A DNA stretch of 64,000 nucleotides from NCBI RefSeq assembly GCF_009906855.1, contig NZ_CP047650.1, forward strand, positions 4,836,001 to 4,900,000, in the 5' to 3' direction. Positions 17,423 through 27,299 of the stretch are shown piece after piece. This stretch comes from Xylophilus rhododendri. Lineage in GTDB: Bacteria; Pseudomonadota; Gammaproteobacteria; Burkholderiales; Burkholderiaceae_C. Each line of letters starts with the position of its first letter. The stretch's first letter is position 1. The position numbers and the translations under genes are program-made. The notes under the pieces were generated by a model. The model did not search any database. It was not told where the DNA came from and saw nothing but the letters and a program-made list of their open reading frames with translations.

Positions 17423-20400
17423 TCAGGCTTCGAGGATGGAGGGGGATGCGGTGTTCGAGGCGATGCGGCGCCGGGCGCGCCAGCCGTGCACCAGGGCGAA
17501 GACCAGGGGAACGAAGAACAGGCTGACGACGGTGCCGAACAGCAGGCCGCCGAGCACCGCGCGGCCCAGCGGCGCGTTCTGCTCGCCGCCCTGGCCCAGG
17601 CCGATGGCCATGGGCACCATGCCGATGAGCATGGCCAGCGCCGTCATCAGCACCGGCCGCAGCCGGCCGGCGCCGGCTTCCAGCGCGGCCTGCGCCGCCG
17701 CCATGCCGCCGGCCAGCTTCTCGCGGGCGAAGTTGATGACCAGGATGCTGTTGGCGGTGGCGATGCCCACGCACATGATCGCGCCGGTCAGCGCCGGCAC
17801 GCTGATGGTGGTGTGGCTGAGGAACAGCATCCAGGCGATGCCCGCCATCACCGTGGGCAGGCCGGTCAGGATGATCAGCGGATCGAGCCAGGACTGGAAG
17901 TTCACCACCATCAGCAGGTAGACCAGCAGGGCCGCGAACACCATGCCCTGGGCCAGGCCGGTGAAGGATTCGTGCATGGTCAACACCTGGCCGCGCACCA
18001 CCACGCTGGCGCCCTTGGGCAGGTCGGCCCGGCTGTCCTGGACGATGCGCTCGATTTCGGTGGCCACGCCGCCCAGGTCGCGCGACTGCACCGAGCCGAA
18101 CACGTCCACCACCGGCTGGGCGTTGTAGTGCGAGACCACCGCCGGGCCGCTGGCGAAGCTGAAGTCGCCCAGGTTGCCCAGCAGCGCGCCCACGCCGCCC
18201 GCCGGCTGGCCGGCACCGGTCACCGGGATGTTGGCCAGGGCCTGCAGCGAGTCCATCTGGTACTGCGGCGTCTGCACCGCGATCAGGTAACTCACGCCGT
18301 TGGCCGGGTTCAGCCAGAAGTTGGGCGTGGTCTGCGCGCTGCCGCTCAGGCTGACCAGCAGGTTGCCGGCCGCGTCGCGCGGGCTCAGGCCCATCAGCTG
18401 CGCCTTGGTGCGGTCGATGGCCACATGGATGCCCGGCTGGTCGCCCGGCTGCTGCACCCGCAGGTCGGCGATGCCGGGGATGGTGCGCAGGCGCGCCATC
18501 AGCCGGGCGGCGTAGGCGCGGTTGGCCGCGCCGTCCTTGCCCACCACCTGCACGTCGATCGGCGCGGGCGAGCCGAAGTTGAGGATCTGCCCGACGATGT
18601 CGGCCGGCGGGAAGGAGAAGGTGGTGCCGGGGAAGGCCCGGGGCAGCTGTTCGCGCAGCTGCGCCAGGTAGCCGGCGGTGGGGGCGTGCCGGCCGGCCAG
18701 GGTGATCAGCACTTCCGAATCCGATGCGCCGATCACGCCCGAATTGCTGTAGGTTAGGTTGATGCCGCTGACCGGCACGCCGATGTTGTCGAGCATGCTG
18801 CCCAGCTCGGCCGGCGGCACGATGCGGCGCACGGCGGCCTCCACCTCGTCGGTGAGCCGGGCGGTTTCCTCGATGCGCAGGCCGGTGCGGCCGCGCAGGT
18901 GCAGGCGGATCTGGCCGGTGTCCACGCTGGGGAAGAAGTCCTGGCCCAGCGTGGGGATCAGCAGCAGCGAGCACAGCGAGAAGGCCAGGAAGAGCGCGGC
19001 CACCGTGCCGGCCGAGGCGATGCCGCCCTCCAGCACCCGGGTGTAGCCGGCGCGCAGCTGCTCGAAGCGGCGCTCGAAGCCCTGCTGGAAACGCTGGGCC
19101 ATGCCCGGGCGGCGGCCCTTGTCCGCCTCCTCGTCCCGGGCCTTGAGCAGGTAGGCGGCCAGCGTCGGCACCACGGTGCGCGACAGGATGTAGGAGGCGA
19201 TCATGGCGAACACCACCGCCTCGGCCATGGGCACGAAGAGGTAGCGCGCCACGCCGGTCAGCAGGAACATCGGCAGGAAGACGATGCAGATGCAGCCGGT
19301 GGAGACGAAGGCCGGCACCGCGATCTCGCCCGCGCCTTCGAGGATGGACTGATGCAGCGGCCGGCCGTTCTGCAGGTGGTGCTCGATGTTCTCGATGGTC
19401 ACCGTGGCGTCGTCCACCAGGATGCCCACCGCCAGCGCCAGGCCGCCCAGCGTCATGATGTTGATGGTCTGGCCGATGGCCGACAGCACCACCAGGGAGC
19501 ACAGGATGGACAGCGGAATGGTCACCACGATGATCAGGGTGGCCCGCCAGCTGCCCAGGAACAGCAGGATCATCAGGCTGGCCAGTGCCGCGGCCAGCAC
19601 GGTCTCGTGCACCACGCCGTCGATGGCGGCGGTGACGAACACCGACTGGTCGGCCAGCGCCTGCAGCGTCACGCCCGCGGGCACGGCGGCCTGCAGCTTG
19701 GGCAGCATGGCCTTGACCTGGGCGACGATGTCCAGCGTGGAGGCGCCGCCGCTTTTTTCCACCTGCAGCAGGGCGGCGCGGCCGCCCGCCTGCTTGACGA
19801 TGTTCTGCTGCGGCGCGAAGCCGTCGTGCACCGTGGCCACGTCGCGCACATAGGTCACGCCGCCCTTGCCGTCGCGGCCGGAGCGGATCGGCAGGTCGTT
19901 GAGTTCCTGGATGCTGGCCGGGCTGCCGTTGGTGTCGATGTTGTATTCCAGCGTGCCGATGCGGGCGCTGCCGGTGGGCAGGATCAGGCTCTGGGCGTTG
20001 ATCGCGTTGACCACGTCCATCGGCGCCAGGCCGCGCGCCTGCAGGGCCGGGCCGTCGATGTCCACCATCACCTGGCGCACCTTGCCGCCGAAGGGCAGGG
20101 GCGTGGCCGCGCCGCGGATGGTCGCCAGCTGGGTGCGCACCACCGTGCCGGCCACGTCGTAGAGCGCCTGCTCGGGCAGGGTCTTGCTCGACAGGGCCAG
20201 CTGGATGATGGGCACGGTCGAGGCGTTGTAGGCCAGCATCAGCGGCGGCTGCGCGCCCGGCGGCAGCTGCTTGACGGCGGCGGCGGATTCGGCGGCGATC
20301 TCGGCCAGCGCCCGGTCCAGGCTGGCGCCGGGCTGCAGGAAGATCTTCACCACCGACACGCCGCTCAGCGCCTGCGACTCGATGTGCTCGATGTCGGCCA

Positions 20401-20623
20401 CGCTGGTGGTCAGCGCCCGTTCGTAGCCCGAGACGATGCGCTGCTCCATCTGCTGCGGCGCCAGGCCGTTGTACGACCAGATCACGCTGACCACCGGGAT
20501 GTTGATGTCCGGGAAGATGTCGGTCTGGGTGCGGTAGATCGTGAGCGGGCCGACGATGAGGATCAGCAGGGCGAGAACGATGAAGGTGTAGGGGCGGCTC
20601 AGCGCGAGCTTCACGATCCACAT
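17423..20623 (-). CDS. RND efflux permease
   Basis: Inner-membrane proton-driven pump of 1066 residues, AcrB/MexB superfamily. It has 12 membrane segments in two halves, each with a large periplasmic loop. Recognisable pieces are [16 protein letters not shown] near the N-terminus, [20 protein letters not shown] in the first half (the two Asp of the proton relay) and [16 protein letters not shown] in the second. I chose the ATG at 20623 ([14 protein letters not shown]), preceded by AAAGG. It is the first gene of the operon, in the less common order permease, adaptor, channel. It faces the two-component genes at 20752 across 128 bases, which probably control it. Confidence 0.93.
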   Translation of the reverse strand: MWIVKLALSRPYTFIVLALLILIVGPLTIYRTQTDIFPDINIPVVSVIWSYNGLAPQQMEQRIVSGYERALTTSVADIEHIESQALSGVSVVKIFLQPGASLDRALAEIAAESAAAVKQLPPGAQPPLMLAYNASTVPIIQLALSSKTLPEQALYDVAGTVVRTQLATIRGAATPLPFGGKVRQVMVDIDGPALQARGLAPMDVVNAINAQSLILPTGSARIGTLEYNIDTNGSPASIQELNDLPIRSGRDGKGGVTYVRDVATVHDGFAPQQNIVKQAGGRAALLQVEKSGGASTLDIVAQVKAMLPKLQAAVPAGVTLQALADQSVFVTAAIDGVVHETVLAAALASLMILLFLGSWRATLIIVVTIPLSILCSLVVLSAIGQTINIMTLGGLALAVGILVDDATVTIENIEHHLQNGRPLHQSILEGAGEIAVPAFVSTGCICIVFLPMFLLTGVARYLFVPMAEAVVFAMIASYILSRTVVPTLAAYLLKARDEEADKGRRPGMAQRFQQGFERRFEQLRAGYTRVLEGGIASAGTVAALFLAFSLCSLLLIPTLGQDFFPSVDTGQIRLHLRGRTGLRIEETARLTDEVEAAVRRIVPPAELGSMLDNIGVPVSGINLTYSNSGVIGASDSEVLITLAGRHAPTAGYLAQLREQLPRAFPGTTFSFPPADIVGQILNFGSPAPIDVQVVGKDGAANRAYAARLMARLRTIPGIADLRVQQPGDQPGIHVAIDRTKAQLMGLSPRDAAGNLLVSLSGSAQTTPNFWLNPANGVSYLIAVQTPQYQMDSLQALANIPVTGAGQPAGGVGALLGNLGDFSFASGPAVVSHYNAQPVVDVFGSVQSRDLGGVATEIERIVQDSRADLPKGASVVVRGQVLTMHESFTGLAQGMVFAALLVYLLMVVNFQSWLDPLIILTGLPTVMAGIAWMLFLSHTTISVPALTGAIMCVGIATANSILVINFAREKLAGGMAAAQAALEAGAGRLRPVLMTALAMLIGMVPMAIGLGQGGEQNAPLGRAVLGGLLFGTVVSLFFVPLVFALVHGWRARRRIASNTASPSILEA

Positions 20624-20751
20624 GGAGGGTCTACCTTTGGCTTCGGGGCGATGGAGCGCCGATTCTTGGAAGACCCCGCGCACGCCTTGCGCACAGCTCC
20701 ATTGCAAATTTGTCATCATCGGCAGCCTCGAAAGCAGGCAAGGTGGCGCCC

Positions 20752-21429
20752 ATGCGGATACTCGTGGTCGAAGATGAGAAGCGGCTGGCCGACTACCTCC
20801 ACAAGGGGCTGGCCGAGGCCGGCCATGTGGTGGACGTGGCGCACGACGGCATCGACGGCCGCCACATGGCGCTGACCGGCAGCTACGACGTGGTGGTGCT
20901 CGACGTGATGCTGCCCGGCATCGACGGCTTCGAGGTGCTGGCGGCGATCCGCCAGGGCTCGCAGGCCGCGGTGCTGATGCTCACCGCCCTGGACGCGGTG
21001 GACGACCGGGTGCGCGGCCTGCATACCGGCGCCGACGACTACATGGTCAAGCCCTTCGCCTTCAGCGAGCTGCTGGCCCGGCTCGATGCCCTGCAGCGGC
21101 GCGGCGTGCGCTCCAGCACCCGCGACGCGACCACGCTGCAGGCGGCCGACCTGGTGATGGACCTGATGCGCCGCCGGGTGATGCGCGGCGGCACCCGCAT
21201 CGAACTCACCGCCAAGGAGTTCAAGCTGCTCGGCCTGCTGCTGCGCCGCCAGGGCGAGGTGCTGTCGCGCACCGTGCTGGCCGAGCAGGTGTGGGACATC
21301 AACTTCGACAGCGGCACCAACACGGTGGACGTGGCCATCCGCCGCCTGCGCGCCAAGATCGACGACGCCTTCGAGCCCAAGCTGCTGCACACCGTGCGCG
21401 GCATGGGCTACATGCTGGAAGCGCCGTGA
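20752..21429 (+). CDS. OmpR-family response regulator (CopR/CusR-like)
   Basis: Response regulator of 225 residues. Receiver domain at 1-120 with acidic pocket Glu7/Asp8, phospho-acceptor Asp51 (VVLDVMLPG) and the conserved Lys in YMVKPF. The winged-helix output domain follows and ends in [11 protein letters not shown]. It belongs to the CopR/CusR/IrlR branch, often placed beside RND pumps. The start at 20752 gives the normal MRILVVEDE opening. It is divergent from the RND operon and overlaps the kinase gene by 4 bases (GTGA). It probably activates the RND operon from the 128-base shared promoter region. Confidence 0.93.
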   Translation: MRILVVEDEKRLADYLHKGLAEAGHVVDVAHDGIDGRHMALTGSYDVVVLDVMLPGIDGFEVLAAIRQGSQAAVLMLTALDAVDDRVRGLHTGADDYMVKPFAFSELLARLDALQRRGVRSSTRDATTLQAADLVMDLMRRRVMRGGTRIELTAKEFKLLGLLLRRQGEVLSRTVLAEQVWDINFDSGTNTVDVAIRRLRAKIDDAFEPKLLHTVRGMGYMLEAP

Positions 21430-22793
21430 GGCTGCTGCCGCCGACGGGATCGATGGCGCTGCGCCTGGCCGCCATGCTGGCCCTGCTGGCCGTGGTGGTC
21501 TTCGCCAGCGTGGGCGCGGTGCTGCACTGGAGCCTGGCGCAGGAGCTGCGCTTCAGCGAGCAGCTGCAGATGGAGGCCAAGGCCCATGCGGTGGAACTGC
21601 TGCTGGAGCGCAGCCAGGCGCCGGTCACGGATTTGCAGCGCGAGATCGCCGAGCTGCAGGCCGGCGACGGCGACCTGCGCATCTGGCTGGTGGACCGGGC
21701 CGGCCATATCGTCTTCGGCCGCCCGGACCTGCCGTTTGGCGCGGGCGAGGACAGGCAGCCGCTGGTGACCATAGAGCGCACCGTGGACCGCTCCGGCCCC
21801 CATGCCGGCCTGCGCATCGTCGTCGGCCTGCATCCGCGCGCGCGCCTGGCCCTGATGCGGCGCTTCGACCGCACCACGCTGCAGGTCTGCCTGGGCGGCA
21901 TCCTGGCGACCGGCCTGCTGGCGGTGCTGGTGGCGCGGCGCGGCCTGCGGCCGCTGCGCCGGCTGTCGGCGGACGCGGCCGGCATCTCGCCCCTGTCGCT
22001 GTCGCAGCGCCTGGCCGCGCCGGCCGGCGCGCAGGAACTCGACCCCCTGGTGGAGAGCTTCAACCAGACGCTGGACCGGGTGGAGCGCGCCTACCGGCAG
22101 CTGGAGAATTTCAGCGCCGACGTGGCCCATGAACTGCGCACGCCGCTGGCCGTGATGATGGCCGGGCTGGAGGTGTCCCTCTCGCGCGAGCGGCCGGTGC
22201 AGGAGATGCGGGAGACCGTGGGCACGGCGCTGGAGGAGGTGCGCGAACTCTCGTCCATCGTGGACGACATGCTGTTTCTGGCGCGCGCCGACCGCGGCGA
22301 GGCGGCCGCCGACCTGCTGCCGGTGGCGCTGGAGGAGCAGGCGGCCCAGGTGATCGACTTCCTGGACGCCTCGATCGAGCAGGGCGGCCACCGCGTGCGG
22401 GTGGAGGGCCGGGCGACGGTGCAGGCCAATGCGGCACTGGTGCGCAGGGCCATCTTCAATTTGCTGGGCAATGCCTTGCGCCACGGCGCGCAGGGCAGCG
22501 AGGTGGTGCTGTCGCTGGAGCCGACGCAGCACGCGGGCGGCGCGCGGCTCTCGGTGCGTAATGCCGGGCCGGGGCTATCGGAGGCTGACTGCGGCCGCAT
22601 GTTCGACCGCTTCTGGCGGCGCGAGGGATCGCGCTCGCGCTCGCACGAGAGCGAAGGCCATGGCCTGGGGCTGAGCATCGTGCGCGCGGTGGCGCTGATG
22701 CATGGCGGCGATACCTTCGCCTCCTCGCGCGGCGGCGTGACCACCGTCGGCCTGAGCCTGCAGGCCAAGGATGCCGGCGCGCGCGAGGCTTGA
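21426..22793 (+). CDS. Sensor histidine kinase, CusS-like
   Basis: Inner-membrane sensor kinase of 455 residues, starting at a GTG inside the regulator stop. Membrane segments are near residues 14-34 and 155-175 with a periplasmic sensor between. A HAMP region ([17 protein letters not shown]) leads to the H-box [11 protein letters not shown] with His235, then an ATPase domain with [11 protein letters not shown] and GHGLGLSIV. It resembles heavy-metal sensor kinases of the CusS/IrlS type in overall layout, but the short periplasmic loop shows no His/Met/Cys cluster typical of metal sensing. Partner of the regulator upstream; likely senses the RND pump substrate. Confidence 0.9.
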   Translation: MRLLPPTGSMALRLAAMLALLAVVVFASVGAVLHWSLAQELRFSEQLQMEAKAHAVELLLERSQAPVTDLQREIAELQAGDGDLRIWLVDRAGHIVFGRPDLPFGAGEDRQPLVTIERTVDRSGPHAGLRIVVGLHPRARLALMRRFDRTTLQVCLGGILATGLLAVLVARRGLRPLRRLSADAAGISPLSLSQRLAAPAGAQELDPLVESFNQTLDRVERAYRQLENFSADVAHELRTPLAVMMAGLEVSLSRERPVQEMRETVGTALEEVRELSSIVDDMLFLARADRGEAAADLLPVALEEQAAQVIDFLDASIEQGGHRVRVEGRATVQANAALVRRAIFNLLGNALRHGAQGSEVVLSLEPTQHAGGARLSVRNAGPGLSEADCGRMFDRFWRREGSRSRSHESEGHGLGLSIVRAVALMHGGDTFASSRGGVTTVGLSLQAKDAGAREA

Positions 22794-22803
22794 AGGCGCC
22801 GGC

Positions 22804-23136
22804 TTATTCCTGGCCGGTGGGCAGGCCGCCGGCATGCACCGCACGCGCGGCGCTGGCTTCCACCCGCTTGCGGGCCATCTTGTCGTGCTCGATCTGGGCC
22901 TGGTCGACCTGGCCGTAGCCCGAGATCACGTTGTAGGCGAAGGGGGCGGTCGTGGGGCCCTTGGCCGGGGCGGCCGCCGGGGTCGGGGCGAAGGCCTTGC
23001 CCGAAGGCTGGCTCTGGTCGACCTGGCCGTAGCCGGAGACCACGCTGTAGGCGAAGGGTTGGGCGGCCATGGCCGGTGCCGAGACGGCTGCGGCGACCAG
23101 GGCTGCGGAGGCGAGGAGGGTGCGGTAGAGCGTCAT
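22804..23136 (-). CDS. Small exported protein with a duplicated SGYGQVDQ motif
   Basis: Protein of 110 residues with a clear signal peptide (cleaved near AMA-AQ, residues 24-26) and no recognised enzyme domain. The mature part is two copies of one motif: PFAYSVVSGYGQVDQSQ (about 27-43) and PFAYNVISGYGQVDQAQ (about 65-81), joined by a Pro/Ala/Lys linker. The start has AAGGAAC upstream. Codon use looks like the neighbours, so it is probably a real gene. The exported, small, repeat nature recalls the DUF4148-like proteins of Burkholderiales, but I cannot assign it with confidence. It stands alone, convergent with the sensor kinase gene by ten bases. Confidence 0.72.
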   Translation of the reverse strand: MTLYRTLLASAALVAAAVSAPAMAAQPFAYSVVSGYGQVDQSQPSGKAFAPTPAAAPAKGPTTAPFAYNVISGYGQVDQAQIEHDKMARKRVEASAARAVHAGGLPTGQE

Positions 23137-23273
23137 GAGAGTTCCTTGAAAAACCGCCGCGCTGACAGAGGAGGGTTGGCGTCGGTGAAGGTGACTCTAA
23201 GAATCGGCCGGGCTCAGATTCCGCACGATCGGATTACAAAACTGCCATCTGCCGTGCGTGTGCACGGCGCCGT

Positions 23274-24017
23274 TCAGCCCGCCGCCAGCAACCGCGCGAT
23301 CGCCTCGGGCAGCCCCTGGTGGGCCTTCTGCGGCGGCGGCGCGAAACTGCCGCTGCGCGCCCGCCCCGGCTGCAGCGCCACCATCGAGACGGCATGGCGC
23401 ACCGCGCTGGAAACGCCTTCGACCACCGGCACCGGCAGCTGCCCGCGCAGGCTGCGTGCCAGGCCCGCCAGCGGCGCGCCGGCCAGGATGATGACCTCGG
23501 CGCCGTCCTCGGCCACCACCTGTTCGCACAGCGCCTTCAGGCGTTCGCCATGGTCGGCCTGCACCGCGCCTATGCTGGCCAGCGGCCGGTCGAGCGCGCG
23601 GATGCTGGCCAGGCGCTGCTGCAGGCCGTGCCACTCCACCACCTCGCGGTACCAGGCCTGGATGCGCTGAGAGATCGCCACGATGGAGAAACGGTGGCCC
23701 AGCAGGCAGGCGCTGGCCAGGGCCGATTCGGTCAGGCCCAGCACCGGCACCGGCAGCACCTCGCGCAGGGCGGCCAGGCCCGGGTCGCCGAAGGCCGCGA
23801 CGATCACCGCGTCGTGGCCCGCATGGTGTTCGGCCGCCAGCTGCGCGGTGGCGTAGGCGCCGATCAGGGCTTCGAAGCGGGTCTCGATATAGGCCACGCC
23901 GAAAGGCGCGGTCATGACCGTGATCTCGCAGCCCTCGGGCGCGCTGGCGCGGGCCTCGGCGGCGATCAGCTCCGAGACGCTGTCGGAGATGTTGGGGTTG
24001 ATGAGCAGCAGTTTCAT
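23274..24017 (-). CDS. Asp/Glu/hydantoin racemase-family protein lacking both catalytic cysteines
   Basis: Protein of 247 residues with the two-domain fold of aspartate/glutamate/hydantoin racemases, starting MKLLLINPNISDSVSE. In true hydantoin racemases a Cys occurs in the CFGDPG motif and another in a GCAG motif. Here the first position is Ala75 (VAAFGDPGL) and the second is Ala181 (ILAGAPLAGL). Two-base proton-transfer chemistry by Cys is therefore not possible. The protein sits 16 bases after a dihydropyrimidinase gene, so it may be a non-racemising relative, such as a binding or decarboxylating homologue. The C-terminal tail after residue 215 is Pro/Ala rich. Confidence 0.8.
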   Translation of the reverse strand: MKLLLINPNISDSVSELIAAEARASAPEGCEITVMTAPFGVAYIETRFEALIGAYATAQLAAEHHAGHDAVIVAAFGDPGLAALREVLPVPVLGLTESALASACLLGHRFSIVAISQRIQAWYREVVEWHGLQQRLASIRALDRPLASIGAVQADHGERLKALCEQVVAEDGAEVIILAGAPLAGLARSLRGQLPVPVVEGVSSAVRHAVSMVALQPGRARSGSFAPPPQKAHQGLPEAIARLLAAG

Positions 24018-24033
24018 CGGGGTGCCCGCCTGC

Positions 24034-25476
24034 TCAGCGCTTGCGCGGCATCAGCGTGGGCGCGCCGCAGGCCAGGAACTGGCCGCGGCCGGCGCGGCCG
24101 TGGAAGGTGCTGCCGTCCCACACCACCTCGCCGCGCGACAGCGTCAGGCCCGGCCAGGCCCTGAGCTGCATGCCGGCGTAGGGCGTGTAGTCCACCTCGT
24201 GGTGCAGCATGGCGTTGTCGAGGGTCAGCTCGCGTTCGTCCCACACCACCAGGTCGGCATCCGCGCCGATGGCGATGCTGCCCTTGCGGGGGTGCAGGCC
24301 GTAGGCCTTGGCCGGGTTGGTGGCGGTGAGTTCCACGAACTTCTGCGCGGTGAGCCGGCCGGCCAGCACGCCTTCGGACCAGAGCAGGGGCATGCGGGTC
24401 TCGATGCCCGGGATGCCGTTCGGGATGTGGCGGAAGGCCACCTCCTCGCCGCCCGGATGCTTGCCTTCCACCCCCTCGTACTTGAAGGGCGCATGGTCGG
24501 AGGAGAACACGGTGAAGAGGCCATCGGCCAGGCCGTTCCAGATCACGTCCTGGTTGGACTTGTCGCGCGGCGGCGGGCTGCAGACGCAGCGCGCGCCCAG
24601 GTAGCTGCCCTGGCCGTCGCTCTCGATGCCCAGGTCCTCGGCGGTCAGGAACAGGTACTGCGGGCAGGTCTCGGCGAAGATGTTCAGGCCCAGGCCGCGC
24701 GCCCAGCGGATCTGCTCCACGGCGTCCTTGCCCGACACATGCACGATGAGGATGGGCACGTCCACCAGCTGCGACAGCGAGATCGCCCGGTGCGTGGCCT
24801 CGCGCTCCACCAGCATCGGCCGCGAATGCGCATGGAAACGCGGCGCGGTGCGGCCCGAGGCTTCCAGGCGTTTGGTCAGCCATTCGATGCAGTCCGAGTT
24901 CTCGGCATGCACCATGGCCATGGCGCCGTGCTTTCGCGCCACGTCCAGCACGTCGAGGATCTGGCCGTCGTCCAGCTTCAGATCGTCGTAGGTCATGTAG
25001 AGCTTGAAGGAGGTGTAGCCCTCGGCGATCAGGGCCGGCAGCTCGCGGTTCAGCACATCGGGCGTGGGGTCGCTGACGATGAGGTGGAAGGCGTAGTCGA
25101 TGTGGGCCTTGCCGTTGGCGCGGCGGTGGTAGTCGTCCACCGCCTCGCGCAGCGAATGGCCCTTCTGCTGGGCGGCGAAGGGGATGACGGTGGTGGTGCC
25201 GCCGCAGGCGGCGGAGCGGGTGCCGGTGTCGAAGTCGTCGGCCATCCTCACCGGCGGGGCAGTGGGCTGGTCGAGATGGCAGTGGGCATCGACGCCGCCG
25301 GGGGTGACGTTGCGGCCGGCCACGTCGATCTCGCGCTCGCCCGGCGCCAGGCCGCGGCCGAGGGCGGCGATCATGCCGTCCTTGATGCCGATGTCGCAGT
25401 CGAATTCGTCGGCGGCGGTGATGGCGTGGGCGTTGCGCAGCACCAGGTCGAAGGCGGGGGATGGGGTGGTGTACAT
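24034..25476 (-). CDS. Dihydropyrimidinase / hydantoinase
   Basis: Metal-dependent cyclic amidohydrolase of 480 residues that opens dihydropyrimidine, hydantoin or similar cyclic imide rings. Metal ligands and features visible: His65 and His67 (DAHCHLD), Lys158 for carbamylation (SFKLYMTY), His190 (MVHAEN), a further His in LIVHVSGKDA, and Asp in FSSDHAP near 324. The start at 25476 follows GAGACAAGAC. The open frame runs on upstream because of high GC. No N-carbamoylase is next to it, so the ring-opened product is handled elsewhere or is not a carbamoyl amino acid. It belongs to the minus-strand island that also carries the racemase-like protein, SDR, epimerase and ABC importer. Confidence 0.9.
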   Translation of the reverse strand: MYTTPSPAFDLVLRNAHAITAADEFDCDIGIKDGMIAALGRGLAPGEREIDVAGRNVTPGGVDAHCHLDQPTAPPVRMADDFDTGTRSAACGGTTTVIPFAAQQKGHSLREAVDDYHRRANGKAHIDYAFHLIVSDPTPDVLNRELPALIAEGYTSFKLYMTYDDLKLDDGQILDVLDVARKHGAMAMVHAENSDCIEWLTKRLEASGRTAPRFHAHSRPMLVEREATHRAISLSQLVDVPILIVHVSGKDAVEQIRWARGLGLNIFAETCPQYLFLTAEDLGIESDGQGSYLGARCVCSPPPRDKSNQDVIWNGLADGLFTVFSSDHAPFKYEGVEGKHPGGEEVAFRHIPNGIPGIETRMPLLWSEGVLAGRLTAQKFVELTATNPAKAYGLHPRKGSIAIGADADLVVWDERELTLDNAMLHHEVDYTPYAGMQLRAWPGLTLSRGEVVWDGSTFHGRAGRGQFLACGAPTLMPRKR

Positions 25477-25502
25477 GTCTTGTCTCGCGGTGGGGGAGAG
25501 GT

Positions 25503-26318
25503 TCAGGAAGCCATCCAGCCGCCGTCCACCATCAGGGTGGTGCCGGTGACGAAGCTGGTCTCGGGGTCGGCCATGAAAAGTACGGCCTGGGCCACGTCCT
25601 GGCTGCGGCCCAGGCGCGGCCAGGGGGTGCGGCGGGTGGCGCGGTCGAGCACGACCGGATCGACCGCGCGGCCGCCCGCCCCGGTCTGGATCTTGCCGGG
25701 GGCGACGGCATTGCAGACGATGCCGGCGGCAGCGTAGTCGGCGGCCACCTGGCGGGTGAGGTAGTCGATGCCGGCCTTGCTGGTGCCGTAGGCCAGGTCG
25801 CCGGGGGCGGCGATCATGCCGTGCTGGGAGGAGAGGTTGACGATGCGGCCGCGCACGCCCTGGGCATCGGCGGCCTGGCCGGCCATCTGGCGGATGGCGG
25901 CGCGGCAGCAGCGAAAGACGCCGCCCAGGTTCACGTCCAGCACGCGCTGCCAGTCGGTTTCTTCCAGTTCCAGCAGCGGCCGGGCGTGGCGGATGCAGGC
26001 GTTGTTGACCAGCACGTCGAGGCGGCCGAAGCGGGCGACGGTGCCGTCCACCAGGGCCTGCACCTGGGCGGTGTCGGAGACATCGGTGCGCTCGAAGACG
26101 GCGGTGCCGCCTTCGTGAGCGATGACCTCGGCGGTCGGCGCGCCGCCCTCGATCACCTCGGTCGTCACATCGGCCAACACCACCGTGGCGCCATGCCGGG
26201 CGAACAGCCGGGCGATGGCGCGGCCGATGCCCGAGGCCGCGCCGGTGACGATGCAGACCTGGCCGGCCAGGCGTTGCGCGGCGGGGGCCAGTGCGGCTTG
26301 TGGGTTGTCGGTGTTCAT
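25503..26318 (-). CDS. SDR-family oxidoreductase
   Basis: Short-chain dehydrogenase of 271 residues. Cofactor motif VTGAASGIG (24-32) and catalytic Tyr177 and Lys181 (LAYGTSKAG). The usual NNAG motif reads NNACIRHARP here (about 105-114), a mild deviation at a position lining the cofactor. A leader of about 17 residues precedes the core. Its start overlaps the stop of the upstream epimerase gene as ATGA, and the dihydropyrimidinase start is 26 bases downstream of its stop. It may oxidise or reduce an alcohol or keto group on the substrate of the hydantoinase island. Substrate unknown. Confidence 0.88.
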   Translation of the reverse strand: MNTDNPQAALAPAAQRLAGQVCIVTGAASGIGRAIARLFARHGATVVLADVTTEVIEGGAPTAEVIAHEGGTAVFERTDVSDTAQVQALVDGTVARFGRLDVLVNNACIRHARPLLELEETDWQRVLDVNLGGVFRCCRAAIRQMAGQAADAQGVRGRIVNLSSQHGMIAAPGDLAYGTSKAGIDYLTRQVAADYAAAGIVCNAVAPGKIQTGAGGRAVDPVVLDRATRRTPWPRLGRSQDVAQAVLFMADPETSFVTGTTLMVDGGWMAS

Positions 26319-27288
26319 GGCGCGTGGGCCCGCCAGGCCAGGAAGTCGGCCGCGGCGGCGGGAAGGTCGTAGGAGGGCGGAAACCGATGTCGGCGCGCAG
26401 GGCCTCGATGTCCATGCTGGCGCGGTCGTAGGCGGCGTAGTAGTCGATGTTGGGGGGCTCGCCGGGGGCGGCGATGCGCCAGTCCAGGCCGGGCAGGTCC
26501 AGCGCCAGGCGGCGGCACCAGTCGCTCACCGTCCATTCGAAGCCCGCGGCCAGGTTGTAGACGGCGCGCGGCGGGCGCGGCATGTCGAGCAGGGCGGCCA
26601 GGGCGGCTGCGGCGTCGCGCACATAGAGCCAGTCGCGCCGGCCCGGGCGGGGCAGGCGCACCGGCTCGCCGCGCTCGGCCCGGCGCAGCACCTGCAGCGG
26701 GGCGCTGGGGGTGTCGCGCAGCTCGCTGCCGCCTTCGTAGGGGCCGAAGCAGGTGCCGATGCGGCCGACCGTCAGGTCCAGGCCGTGGAGTGCTGCGAGT
26801 CGCAAGGCGCCGGCCTCGGCCGCCTGCTTGCTGATGCCGTAGAGGCCTTCGGGGCGCTGCGGTGTCAGGTCTTCGTAGAGCGGCGTCGGCTCCGCGCCGC
26901 AGGCGCCGTAGACCGATCCCGAGCTGCCGTGCACCACCCGCTCGACGCCGCACTGCGCGGCGGCCGCGATGGCGTTCCAGGTGCCGCCGATGTTGACGGC
27001 CGCGATGGCCGCCGGCGTGCCGCGCTCGCGGGCCGCATCGGCGGTGATGGCGGCCAGGGTGACCAGCCGGCGCGGCCGGTGCCGCTGCAGGGCGGCGCCG
27101 AGCGCGGCCGCGTCGGTGACGTCGCCCGTCTCCATGAGGAAGCGGCCGGGCAGGGCGGCGAAGTCGGCCAGCACGGAGGGCAAGGGCGCGGCCAGGTCGA
27201 AACCCACCACCTCCCCGCCGCGCCGCAGCAGGTGTTCGGCCAGCGCCAGGCCGACGAATCCGCTGGCCCCGGTGATGAAGGTCGACAT
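26315..27288 (-). pseudogene. NAD-dependent epimerase/dehydratase, one-base frameshift near the C-terminus
   Basis: Extended SDR of the UDP-glucose-epimerase type, from MSTFITGASGFVG at 27288. The NAD-binding GASGFVG motif and YGISK catalytic motif are intact. At DIGFRP (about 26375) the frame changes: the family-like ending SYDLPAAAADFLAWRAHAP is in another frame that stops at 26315. Adding one base to the GGG at 26375-26377 (plus strand) joins both parts into 324 residues. The joined stop overlaps the next gene start as ATGA, which supports this as the genuine end. Without the correction the frame runs into the downstream gene. Either a recent frameshift or a homopolymer reading error. Substrate unknown; often such proteins act on sugar-like or uronate groups. 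Confidence 0.85.
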
Positions 27289-27299
27289 GCCCCGTCCGC

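Noticed and set aside
14778..20621. An open frame of 1947 codons spanning the RND operon on the minus strand
   Set aside because: It only contains the outer-membrane gene in its true frame; the rest is a shadow of the permease and adaptor, kept open by high GC content.
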